From Acephala macrosclerotiorum (lineage: Eukaryota; Ascomycota; Leotiomycetes; Helotiales; Mollisiaceae): a DNA stretch of 64,000 bases. The stretch spans positions 434,001 through 498,000 of the forward strand of contig MU119203.1 in NCBI GenBank assembly GCA_014904845.1. The letters run 5' to 3'. Position numbers and translations under genes: made by a program. The notes below the pieces were generated by a model. That model did not search any database and had not been told where the DNA came from. It saw nothing but the letters and a program-made list of their open reading frames with translations. This document shows positions 25,826 to 36,968 of the stretch, piece after piece. Position 1 is the first letter of the stretch, and each line of letters opens with the position of its first letter.

Positions 25826-27079
25826 ATGTCTGAAACGAAAGTGAGTGCTCAGTTTTGTCCTTTAGTCTATTTAGCTGCTGACTACTACTAGCACTTACGA
25901 TTGACCCTCACGGTGACCTTCTCCTTGAAGTCTCTGAAGGTGATTACGAAACTTGAAATGCCAACGGAGAGCATCCAGTTGCAGCGACTGCAACATTCAG
26001 AGTTTCTCGTGAAGTCATCCTCAAAAGCTAATGCTCTGAGAGCGTCAAGTCTCACCTCAAGAACTCTAAGGTCAAGAGCATCACTTTCGACCAGTACAGT
26101 GTTGGCGCTGTTGAGCTTTGGATGAGGGGACTTCATAGAGCTCTCACTCCTAACCTCGACAACCTTCCTCTTCTAGATATCTGGAATCCCATCGCTTTTG
26201 CCAGGCACTCCGAATTTAACATGAACGATTTGAAGCAATCGTCCGACAAGTACCTTGGAAGTATCTCTTGGCATCGACTTGACTTCGATGATCTCAGACA
26301 ACTATTCTATCCATGCTTCGCTTTCAATCACGCCAGAGCCTTCGCCATCGCATCTCGGCGCTTGTCGCTCCAAGGTGCCGCCATGTTACGGAGCTCAGCG
26401 GCGCGCCACGTTTTCAGAATCTTCACGTTCCCGCCCGAGCCATTGGTAAGAGGTTCCTTTGCGATCGATAATTGCTGGACTCTTGCAATTAACACGTTCC
26501 GTAGATCGGATCAACGCCGCCAAAGGCAACATGCGAAGCAGAATTCTACAAGCTCTGTTCAACCCCACTGAGCCTAAGAAATTCTGCGAAAAGAATTGCC
26601 CTGCAAGAGACCACTGCATCACCTCATACCTTGAAGCGGTACAAGCAACAGGCATCTGGTCATTGCATATGCAGCATACGAAGTCCATTCAACAAATAAT
26701 CGACAGTCCCGGTTTCATGAATTAGCAATGCCGCATGCCGGAAGGGGCTTGTGCCGCTTGCCTAATCCAACTTGAAGGTGATCATGTTGACAAGATTCGA
26801 GAAAGGACGATCACCTATTGGGAGGGCCTATGTTTAGACTGCATGGACCTCTCTCAGCCCAAGACTGCTTCTGCCCACGGTGATTACTTTAGTCACAACA
26901 TCTTGAATGAATGGAGTAGGGGGTGTCGAACGAGACACCACCGAAACACATGGTATCATTCATTCATGGGACGCCCGGACATCATGGACAAGTATCAGAA
27001 GGACCAAGATGAGAGGAACAAGCAAGAGAGGATGGCCAGTCAAGGAAGCTACAAGACGCGTACGAGAAATGGCTGGTAG
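25826..27079 (+). pseudogene. broken BTB-like paralogue (copy B)
   Basis: This stretch matches copies A and C along nearly its whole length, but it cannot be read through. In the best frame, IDPHGDLLLEVSEGD and FRVSREVILKS are interrupted by TGA at 25954-25956 and TAA at 26029-26031. The later part contains the FNHARAFAIA box. A good intron follows (about 26447-26504), but its ends no longer keep phase with the INAAKGNMR segment after it. TAG at 26723-26725 then cuts the Cys-rich half just before CRMPEGACAAC. The remaining part (GLCLDCM, HSFMGR) stays open to 27079. A start ATG with a following GTGAGT donor survives at 25826. Several independent lesions argue for a pseudogene rather than sequencing error. 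Confidence 0.8.
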
Positions 27080-27529
27080 AGGTTGCCGAGACTGCCAGAT
27101 CTGTTGAAGAATTGTATATGTAGGAACGGTAGTGGAGAGACTTGATCATAGACAGCAGCAGCTCATACTTTTGCGATGGTTTTACTTCAATGAGCTGGCA
27201 ATCAAATGGCAAATGCGGTGATTTGGACTCTGGCTCCACCAAGCTGATCTCTGTCATATCAACCCTACACCTGACCGAGGATCGAGGGATCACGTGGGAC
27301 ATCAACCTTTGCAGGTCTGTCCTTCATGTCGGAATACATGGGGAAAAAGATGGACTGTGCTCGCATAATTTGTGCATGTCTTATAGCTGAATGTGAAATG
27401 AACCGAGTCCTCAGTCCTCAGAATGAACATTTGCACCGACCCTTGATCCTAGGACTGCAAGAAGTGACATCAAGGTGCGTTTAGCTGACTACATGCACTG
27501 AGATTTCACGCAGACGGACGTCATTTTTA

Positions 27530-27655
27530 CAGTGTACCCTTTGGTCATTTAGCTAGCTATCTGAATGCCCCAATTTCTGACAGTCACTAGAACTAATCAC
27601 AATGGGCGTATTGAAGATCTAGTTGGATGCCACAAAAGTCCAACGAGGTACACTG
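27530..27655. mobile_element. MITE-like element with CAGTGTACC ends and TA duplications
   Basis: A 126-base unit starts CAGTGTACC and ends GGTACACTG, the exact reverse complement, and is flanked on both sides by TA (27528-27529 and 27656-27657). With one gap, the inverted ends remain similar for about 24 bases (left CAGTGTACCCTTTGGTCATT, right arm CAGTGTACCTCGTTGGACTT when reverse-complemented). It has no coding capacity. A TA target duplication with CAGTG termini is typical of non-autonomous Tc1/mariner/pogo elements. Family assignment is inference, as no related full element is in the window. Confidence 0.6.
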
Positions 27656-28097
27656 TAAACATCAACTTCAGGAGCAGGTTCAGTTGTGGTCAATCCCATT
27701 GTCCAACAGTGAAGAGAATACTAAATCTACTCAATAAGCATAATAATGACCACGTATTCTCTGGGGACAATGAGCGTCTTTAGGTCAAGTTTACATGACA
27801 GAGCTTAGGGGTGAAGCTAGGTGAACCAAGCACGATGAGAAAGCGGCTCTCCAAATCGCCAAAGCTAGGACAGAGATATATTGAAGTGCCTTGAAGGCAG
27901 TCTAATTTTACAAAGGTGATGTTCTCGGTAAAGTTTGTCTACCGTTCACCTTCAAGTTCTGCAGTTGGAGCTTGCTAAGCCACAAGTCAACTCAACTTCA
28001 AGATACGTTCCTCAACCTCACACTTCTGTCTCAACTTCTCAACATCACAACTTCAACGGGAACAGAAGAAACGCGTCAACAACAAGCAGTCGTCACA

Positions 28098-29576
28098 ATG
28101 GGTTCGATTTATCTCGCAACCATCTTTGGCGACGCGGCTAGAAACAAACCTGCTCCCATTCCTGGAGACAAGGAGCCCGACACGTCTCCTCTAATCATCA
28201 TCACAGAGACAGGTGACTTGACGGTCCAAGTGTTCATGAAGACTGAGTATGGCCATAGGTACAAGAACGCGATGGGCTACGATGTCGCTGGCAAGCTACT
28301 TGCAAGCTTCAAAGTTGACAGACAAACACTCAGACGAAGCTCCGCGAAATTCCACACAATGCTTGACCCAGAAGGTATCGCCCCCGAAGCAAAGGCAAGC
28401 ATTATCGACCTTGAGTACCAGCACGTCAAGGCTCTCGAGATTTGGTTCCGCCACTTCCACGGTACGCTCGTAGACGACAGCTTCAAAATCCCAATGTCTG
28501 AGCTACGTGCAGTAATCGACTGCTCTCTTAAGCAACGCTTCCCTCTTGACAAACTCAACGTCTGGTTTGAGAAGTGGATGGCTAATAATGGTGGAGTCGA
28601 GTTCGCGAACTTCAACCTTGAGCAACTCACTGAACTCCTCTTCCCATGTCAAGAATTCAATCATGCAGAAGGCTTCGCGTTCGCAACAATGACATTGGCA
28701 TACGAGACTCCAGGTCATGTTCACGAGGAACCCTCAGCCAAATTTCCTGAGCTTCATCTCGAGCCCCGAATCATCAGTAAGTTTTCACTGCCCTTTCATC
28801 CAATAGGACACGATGAAACTGATCATCAGTCGCCATCAACGCCGCACGAGGCAGCTTGAAGATGAAGATCCACGAAGCCTTGTACATCAACAGGGAATTC
28901 CTCAACGCCACCTGCCGCTGCCGAAAGGATGGACTCTTCGAGTACGAGCTCGCGCTTGAGCGAACTGGTGTCTGGCCTCTCGAGGAGGTAAGACTTCTCC
29001 TCCCAACAAGATTTCTACTTTCGTCTGAAAGAAATACACTGACTTAGTCGCACTTCAGGTTCTGCACGGCAAGGATGCCATATCAATCCAAACAGTCCTT
29101 GACGGCCTCCACCGATTCCACTACAACGCCCCAAATGGCCATTGCGAGCTCTGCGCCTCCGACATAACCTCTACCACCGTGGCACAAGCCATCCAAAACT
29201 GCACCAACAACTTTGACGGCCTGTGCCTCGATTGTATCGACAAGCCTCACAGAAAGGACTGGGACACAGATCATTACAAGCATCGCGGATACAAGAGTAA
29301 GAAGGTTAGATTCGATAAGGGCTGTCGCTTTCCGCATGGTGAGCCTACTTGGTGGTTCTCTTGGATGGCTAGGAGACAGGATGGGGTAAGTCTGGTTTTG
29401 ATACCCATTGCTACTTTTTTGTATGTTCGTTGGCTGCTCCCAGCTCGAGGCTCCGTAGTTCTCTCCCAGGAATTAGCCTTTTACTTTACGGTGCTAATTA
29501 ATGGCAGGTTGTGAAGGAGCCGGAGTGTACTAGTAAGAAGCGCAAGGCGGATGAGATGGAGCATGATGATGAATGA
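28098..29576 (+). CDS. BTB/POZ-like protein with C-terminal Cys-rich domain (copy C)
   Basis: Four exons (28098-28776, 28830-28987, 29059-29385, 29508-29576) join in phase to 410 aa. The chosen ATG sits in a CACAATGG context. An in-frame ATG at 27972 would add 42 residues that the relatives lack. The layout follows copy A: LIIITETGDLTVQV, FKVDRQTLRRSSAKF, EIWFRHFHG, LLFPCQEFNHAEGFAFA, then INAARGSLKMKI right after an intron. The Cys pairs follow (CRCRK, CELC, GLCLDCI) and then WWFSWMARR. The intron before INAARG has the same place and phase as in copy A. Copy C has two further introns and an extra lysine-rich, acidic tail of 22 codons (KKRKADEM) that could serve as a nuclear signal. The function is unknown, and the gene appears intact. 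Confidence 0.8.
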
Positions 29577-30014
29577 GTGTACATAAGGAAGGGATAAGGG
29601 TATGATTTGCTTGTGGGGATTGTTTGGGGGTTGTTTGTACATGACTTCATGAGAAACGACGGGCTGGTATTTGGGTCTGGGAATTATTGTACGTCTATGG
29701 ATATGGGGCAATTACTGGTACACTGTAGCATGCAAAGTCTGATTTGGCTTTGATCATGACAGCAACTGCACGCCCGCTTGAAGAATGAATTGCTTAATGG
29801 AAGTCACCATATGCCATTCGTCCCAACCTGCAATTTGCTTTTCCCATCCATTCACATTACCCAGTCCCACCCGCATGCAAACCCCGAACTCTAAATTTCA
29901 GATGCAACCTGAAGCTGAAAACAATGCCGAAAAGAAAGCAAGATTGCTAAAACCAGTAGAAGCAAGGGTATCTTATAGAAAAAAACCACAAATGCAATGT
30001 TTCGCAACGCCAGA

Positions 30015-31512
30015 TCATCTGTTTTCAGGCCCAGGAATCTCCAAAGCAGGAACGTGTTGCTCTGCCAAGTCTTGACCAGGCTTGGGTGTTGACTCTGCTT
30101 GGCCAACAATGGACTCCCGCATTTCGACGGCGTTCCATGTTCGTTCTCCTGCTTGAGCTTTCTTTTCTGCTAGCTCAAGCCATTTGTTCCATTCGTGCGT
30201 GCTGTCCAGAGAGTCAGCGCTGTAATTTTGAAAATACTGCAGGAGCTCAGAGATTTGGCTCGAGACAGCTCCTAGGCTTCTGGGCCTCGGAGGAAAGAAA
30301 GAAAACGGCATTTTAGTAAGAGAATGGGCCTTACCTCGGAGCGGCACCACTCCTCTTCACCCAACCAATCTTCTTAGTCTCCCTGATAGCATACCACATC
30401 GTCCGCGTAAAGCTTGCCCTCCCCTCAAGCGTATCCGCCTGCAGCTTCTCCGCACCCCTCGCATCAACCGGCGTCACCTCATTAAACTCATAATTCGACA
30501 AATCCCAAAACATCTTCTTCGGAATCAACGACGCACCCCAAAAACTCCCATTCAAAATGATATACGCCGTTCCTATCGCCGCCTGCATCGGAAATGTACA
30601 ATTCCCAAGTAGGACAACAGAGACCATGAGTAAGAATGTACCGAGTCCGACAAGCATTCGGTAGGGGATGCTTTTAACGTAGTATTGGCATTCTTCGGTG
30701 CCGGTGTAGAGTTCTCGGGCTACGTCTTCGTCGCAGATTACGAGGAGGAAGGCGCCTTCTCGGGTGCGGATTATGACGTCTCCGGCTGGGACTTTGGATT
30801 TGAAGTTTCGTTTCATGAGGACGGGTTCCCACCACGAGGCGTAGCCGACGACTGATGATACTAGGGAGATAGTACCTAGAGCAACGACTGCTGTTCCGTC
30901 CTTGATCAGAGCTGCCCAGATGATCAGGCCGATGGTTGTCACGAACGACAGTACGGAGAGGATGTTGAGCGGTGAGAAAATTCGAGGAGGAACCCTGGGC
31001 TTGTCCTTCTCATGCATGGTGACCATTCGAGTGAGGGTTCTCCTAACAGTGGGCCCCTCTAGAGGCGGCGACGGTCCATTCTCTATAGCTCCCAAATCAA
31101 CACTCGTAGAAGCAGAAAAATCTAACTTGGACGGGATTTTCTCCGCCTTTTGCACTCCCTCTCCTCCTTCTGATTTATGCTTATGTGTAATCCTCACGAC
31201 CTTGAATTCGAATTGTCTCAGTTCGTCGAGAGGGTGGATGATGTTTGGGAAATAGTTCAGAGAAGGTACTGATGTGCCATTGTGTACACCGACAACAGTA
31301 GCATTCGTTACTGGCATGCGAGTCGGTCGAGAGGGCTTGAGGAGGACTTGTGGAGCGGGGATGATTCGTGGGAGGATGCATGTCCAGGAGGATGTGAGGG
31401 CTTGAGAGTGTGACTCGATAGAGCTCTCACCGATGACGGCGAGTAGAGAGACGATGTCCAGACGCCATCCATTCTCGTTGTTCCTGCCGACTGGGAACCA
31501 AATTGCAGCCAT
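30015..31512 (-). CDS. predicted membrane protein, fungal, function unknown
   Basis: Two exons (31512-30335 and 30279-30015) join in phase, with an Arg codon split by a 55-base intron, to give 480 aa. The N-terminus has no obvious signal peptide and starts MAAIWFPVGRNNENGW. A soluble region of about 180 residues follows. Hydrophobic spans then appear at NILSVLSFVTTIGLIIWAAL, VVALGTISLVSSVVGYA, a Met/Leu/Val-rich stretch after PYRM, and an Ala/Gly-rich span (AAIGTAYIILNG). After these comes a cytosolic-type tail with a Trp-Tyr pair, and exon 2 adds an amphipathic, Glu/Lys-rich C-terminus. It looks like a conserved fungal membrane protein, but I cannot name a family or substrate. It runs convergent to BTB-like copy C. 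Confidence 0.75.
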
Positions 31513-32778
31513 CTTCGAACCTCAAGACTATGGGTTGTATAGAGAGTCTGGGGAAATCGTGGAGCTGAAGAGCTCCCTCGGGAGTTGCCGGGAAAGGCAA
31601 TTATGATCGTCGACTTGGAAAGCTTGTCTGTGCTAAGAAAATGCTATAATCTGGGGAATATCGTCGATGAAGGGTTGGAAATGAAGTATTAATCAACAAT
31701 CCACGAAATTTTGGTTCGTTTGGGGTTCCCAAGCCTTGTTGCAGCCGTCAACGAGATGTTAGCTGGCCTAAGCTGCCAAGACTCAGCCGCGAAAAGGAGC
31801 TCCAATCAAACTCATGCACGATGCAGAGCATTCTCGTTTGGGTGACATTCATGGTAAAGGATTGGATAGGTTTTGTGTGAACAGGGTCATTTTTCTTTTG
31901 ATGTCGGAGGAAGTGCTTTAGGGCTGACAAGGGTCATGGACCATCCCAAGGATTGGACCCAAAATTGTGGGTGGGACTAAAGCATCGGCTGGTTGCGGTC
32001 CATCATGTGTTGTTCACAGATTTGTTGTTCGAACAATTGTTAGATTGTGATTCTGAATTCCGGATTCTCGATTTTTTGCTTAATTAAAGCTCATCAAAAC
32101 ATGAAAATTGAAGAAATTAGTAAACATAAAGCTGCACTAGTTTTCAATTTCTACGAGCCATTGTTAGTTGAGATCTCGTAATTAGGTGGTATTGGTGGAA
32201 ATTGCACTGAGACATTGTTCGATGTTGAAATGAGGCCTCACGCTCGATCGAGCATCCCCTCATATAGGCGGTCTCGGCTGGCCTCGATGCACCAGTGAAT
32301 TTACTTCATTGGGGGAACATTCCCACCTAGTTAGATGGGCAGATTAGACATCACAATACCACTCCTTTGCCCTCTCAACTGATAGCATGTCCTGAAAATC
32401 TCGCTGTATCATTTCCAAATATCAATGCTATGGTCTCCTGAAGTCAAAGAGCCAGCCCTCTACGCCAGACGCCTGTAGTACTAGTTCACCTGTCTTGATA
32501 CTCAACTATTTCGACTATTTCTTTCTATTCCTCAAGTGCTTCTCTTCTCGTGCTTGTCGTCGTCTTGTTCTCGCCTTGTTCATAGCTTGATTTCGGCCAG
32601 ATTCTAGCGATTTGTTAGTAAGATAAATCGTACAATCTTCGCCTATGTAACTTACTGCTCTGGTGATTTGTTCTCACTGTCATGTATTGTGTCTTATCCA
32701 TCAGATGCGGATGTTGTAGTGTAGTATGATCATAAAGCTCATAGCGCGGGTTGCCGGGCTAGAGGCGACTCTTTATAG
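31513..32778. other. AT-rich intergenic stretch
   Basis: No coding frame is supported. It contains the upstream region of the membrane-protein gene and the 3' flank of the deaminase gene, both read leftwards. A/T content is highest around 32040-32200. Confidence 0.45.
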
Positions 32779-34782
32779 TCAATGTCTACCTGGTCTTGGT
32801 TCCCAGTAATCCAAAAACGAGTACTCGTCGACGATCCATTGGCAGAAGGCATCCCATCTGGTTTGCCATTCGGCTGTTACTGCTGCCATCTCTTCAGGCG
32901 TCATACAGCTGTGCTCGATACTCCATTTCGCAAGCTGCTTCCAGCCGTGCAGGTTCATGGACTCCGAGCCAATCATTACTTGATAGAAATCATGTGATAA
33001 GGAAGATCTTGTCCAAGTCAGCTTCTAATCTACTAGTATGTGGAAAATGGCTTACCTATAAAAGGTTGCGTTGTCGCTGTTGATGGTACATGGGACGTTG
33101 TTTGCTAACAGAATTGGCAGATTGTGCCCTGCGATGACTGGAGTCAGACCAAGAATCTCATTCGAGATTGGACATGACTCGATGGCGATATTCTTCTCCT
33201 TGAAGATGTCCATGATCAAGGGATGTCGTGCAATGGCGTATCCGTGGCCAATGCGCTTCGCCTTGAGGAGCACGGCATCGAACAAGTTTCCGTCGACCTT
33301 GTCTCCAACCTGCAAAGTCTCACCGCAGTGGAACAAGAATGGGATGTCCAACTTCTGCTCTCTGCACTTCTTCTGAAAGTCGAAAAACTCAGGAATGAAG
33401 TGACGGAGTTCGTTTCCCATCTCCTCGTGACCGACAAGGTCAAACCCTATAGTTTTGTCAGATTGTGTTCTTATCAGACATTGAGAACTGCAACTTACCA
33501 CAGAGTAGGTTCTTGTACTTAAGCTTCAAGTCTATGCACTCGTCTAGTGCTGCTGAAACTTGCTCTTTCTTGAAAGATCGAGGCGTACAATAGATGACTT
33601 TCATGCCGCCGAAATACTGGCCGTTCTTGCGAAGCTCCTCCATTGTGCTTTTCAACTCATCGTTGATGATCTTCATGATTCCCTCGTTTCCAATGGAGCC
33701 AGTGCCGTCATCGGTCTTTAGAGAATTTGTACTCATGAAGTTTGGTCTGATCTCGGCGTACTGGATGTTGTCCTCGACGAAATCCTTGATACAGGCTCGG
33801 GTGTAGTTCCTGAAAGCAGATTCATAGGCGAATAGGCCTTTCATCATTTGAGTTCTGTAGTTGAACTTCTCCCAAATTCTGTATCGTCAGCATCAATATT
33901 TCAAGTCCCGAATATGCATACGACTTACCCATGACCTGTCTGCTTGCAACTATGAGCCTCTTCTTCTGAGATGAGCATTTTATGCTCGAGCCACCGTTCC
34001 GCCCTTTCTGTCCGGGTTAAAGTCTCGCCAAAGTCGCCTGGGAAGATGAAATCTTCCTGGAACTGCTTGTAGGACATCCATCTGTTGGGAATATAGTGTG
34101 GATCAAAGATATTGCCCAGGGGTGTCTCATCGTCATCTGAACCTTTAGTGTGAGTCGCTTCATAAGGAGTCATGACCATGAACGAGATTCGAGCTGTCGC
34201 ATAGTGCTCGAGGGTCGTCAAAGGAAGAGTGCTTCTGATATACATGGCCTTGATGTCGCGAGCTTGTTGAATCAGGAATCTCGCTGGAAGACATGAATTG
34301 AAATGAATATGTAGATGCGCTCCTTTCGGCATCCGTTTTGCGACCTTCATGAGCTCGGTCTTGTTGATAAGGTCGACATTTCCCAGGAAATGCTCGCCTT
34401 GAGTTCTCTTCTCGGTGGGATTTCCATCGGAATCATGTGGTTGTCCATAAATATGATCGTAATCGTAAGCCCGGATCTTGCGCACCAGAGCCGCGGCGCG
34501 CTTTTCGATGTCGGAAGAGGCAGCAGTGACTTTGGCATCGAATGCTCTTTCCTTTTCGGCTGCCTGAAGTTGTTCTACCGCCTTGGTATAATCTTCAACC
34601 GAAGTGAAGTCGCCACTAATGATTGATCTCCAGTCTGACTCGACCTTTGGCTCAGGTCGTCCATAGTGATACATCTTCTGAAGGCGACGATGAGGTTGGG
34701 TGAACGGCTTCTGGACCTGAGATTTCACCTCCTCAACTGGATCGTCGGTCTTATCTATACCGTTCCAGCAGAAGCAGCCCAT
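32779..34782 (-). CDS. adenosine deaminase, ADGF/ADA2 (CECR1)-like
   Basis: This protein probably deaminates adenosine or deoxyadenosine to inosine. Four exons (34782-33929, 33878-33499, 33446-33056, 33007-32779) join in phase to 617 aa, longer than classic ADA. Zinc and catalytic motifs of the amidohydrolase fold are in order: MPKGAHLHIHFNS (metal HxH, about residues 158 and 160), FHCGE, RIGHGYAI, then INSDNATFYR with the metal-binding Asp. The extended N-terminal part before HxH is typical of the ADGF/ADA2 branch. Unlike the secreted animal proteins, it has no signal peptide. It starts MGCFC, which could be N-myristoylated on Gly2 and palmitoylated on Cys3 or Cys5, so a membrane-bound cytosolic enzyme is possible. 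Substrate and location are inferred. Confidence 0.88.
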
Positions 34783-36589
34783 CGCAACGGCAATGCCTCT
34801 TTAAGTAGTGCTAGGCTGTGAATATGATAGTGCGATCAAAGAAGTTCATCTCTGAGTCTGATGGGAGCTCCGAGGTAGGGCTGCATGCAGTAATGACGGT
34901 TCCCGTGCGTCAATTCACCAGCTTTCCTGTAGGTCGAAATGGTCTAAGCCACACACAAGGTGGAAGGCAGGGAGCAGATGTGATTGGGTGGCGCAAGCTT
35001 GCTGGTATGATTGGAGTGCTCGAATTCGGTCACGATGACTCGATAAGCAAACTGCACGGAAGCAGACTGATACGGCGCAAGTGTCGCGTGGGCTGGATGT
35101 CAAGCTGACCTGGCATGCGCGACGGTAACAATGTGACGGAGGTGAGCGATAGCAATACACTCTAATCTCACGAGAGGAGAGTATCTCTGGGGTCAAGAGA
35201 TGGCAAGCGCTGTGCTGTGAATTCGGTGTGATCGTGGTGTCGAGTTGAGGGCGAGGCATCCCTTGGGCTATCTTAGCGGCGGGGTTCAAAAGGAGGCGTA
35301 GCGTCCCAGCAATTTCCCGCGCGGCCAGATCGCTACCTTTTTGATAGCGATACGAGGGGCTGAGACATCGGCTAAGCGCTCTTCGCCATCTATTTGCTCG
35401 GAGAACAACGTGTGACTGCAAGCGTTTGCTTGCAATGGGGCAGTGCTATCGCATGCTTTCGGCCATCCGCGCCGCTCAATCACATTTGCGTGCCTTGCAG
35501 AAAAGCCTCCGAGATAGCAATTTCCCCTAGATTTGATGGCGACTGCTCAGCATTTGACATCTCCCGCAGTCGCGACATCTTCCGGTTTGCTTTCGCCCGC
35601 CCTTTTCCTCACCGCTGCTTGAGGTCTCCCCTCGATCTCAGTCCCAAGAGTGAGACCAAATATTGTTTGCGTGCTATATCGATGCAAGGCCTTCACTTTA
35701 CAGCATAGCAAGCATCGGAATTTGAAGCCGAGTATGAAGATGGATTAAAGTTCTAAGTACTTCCAGACAATGTCTTCTCTTTCCATCTCATTTTCAGATA
35801 TTTCGATCCTTTCCCTACAAGAGATGCCACTAATAATCACTCGTATCTCCCTTTCAGATCGTGTAGTGTTCACATCGCGGACTGTTGACAGGCATTTACT
35901 TCACTTGACCGTATGACGGCTTTCCCAGTTGCCGTACCGAAATATGAATTCATCTTGGAGCATCTCCACAGGAAAAATGACTCAAGCTCCTAGTCTGATC
36001 ATCTGTGGGCGACCAAGCCTTGTACGAGGCTTTCCTCTGAAATCTATGCCTCCTTTACAAAGTGTTTACCGAAACCCTAGAAGTCCCCTACAACCTCAAT
36101 ATGACACAGCTTGGGGACCCCACACCCATTGAGCCAGTTTTTATCCACTTATCATGGGTTCGAGAAGCCTAACATTGGTACTAACTTGCCATAGAGTGTC
36201 GTGCATCGCCGTCTTGTGCTATATACCGCTTGTTTCGCCTGGAACGACATGCCAGTTTAGTCTGCACAGTCTCACCGAGAGAGAGCAACAATCTAGGAAA
36301 CCAATTCATTATCAGACCACACAGAAAGTGGGTGCTGGTACTGCCAGCGACTTGCAGGCTGTGCTAGTATGAAGAGCAAGGGTGGGGAAAGGTGAGGTAA
36401 ATAAGAACAGACTGGCATGCATCTTCACATCAAACACTGAAGGCTTCGTTCGATTTTTGGCAACAAAGAGAGACTTTAGCAGGTACTGGTGGGTGTCTTG
36501 AAGTTCACACAGGACAACAGTTTACCCCAGATGCTACGAGAGTGTTATGCTCCGTTTGTCTAAGTCTCTCAAATTCCAAAACATTCAAC
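34783..36589. other. intergenic, upstream of the deaminase gene
   Basis: Short frames occur on both strands around 34900-35700, but none has a recognisable domain or convincing introns. The part next to 34782 is the likely deaminase promoter, and the part before 36590 the leader of the small gene to the right. Confidence 0.4.
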
Positions 36590-36968
36590 ATGGCTTCTAT
36601 CGAGGCAGATTCTCAATCAGAAGTGGTAAGTTACCTCTACCAACCCATTCTGATCGAAATTCTAGCGCACTTCCGTTCCCGAAACATCTCGTCGAACAGC
36701 TTCTACGATTTATGACACTCGCACAGGATCCGCCACTCTCTGCGCCTTCTCCGAATCACCTTTCCCCCCAGAACCTTCGCATTTTCACGGTCATCAGACA
36801 GTCTCCATGACCACGCCGACCTTTCATAATCGATCGTATACCCCCTCCAACGTCCCCAGATACAAGAGATCCGCGACTGTTGGTAGTATCAATACTCAAC
36901 GGCTTGGGAGAATCGATGTCTTCGGCAGGAAAATCATAAGCATCACTGACTTTCCAGGGCGCCCTTGA
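36590..36968 (+). CDS. small two-exon gene, hypothetical protein of 112 aa
   Basis: An ATG in a CAACATGG context opens a 12-codon exon (36590-36625) that ends at a GTAAGT donor. A 40-base intron with a CTGAT branch-like site and TCTAG acceptor follows. The second exon, 36666-36968, is open for 100 codons in the matching frame before TGA. The predicted product is Ser/Thr/Pro-rich (SVPETSRRTAST, FSESPFPPEPSHFHGHQ), then basic, and ends RIDVFGRKIISITDFPGRP. It contains no cysteine cluster, signal peptide or membrane span. I do not recognise it. The intron is short for this genome, and the call rests on splice signals plus the unusually long open frame, so it needs transcript support. Confidence 0.5.
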
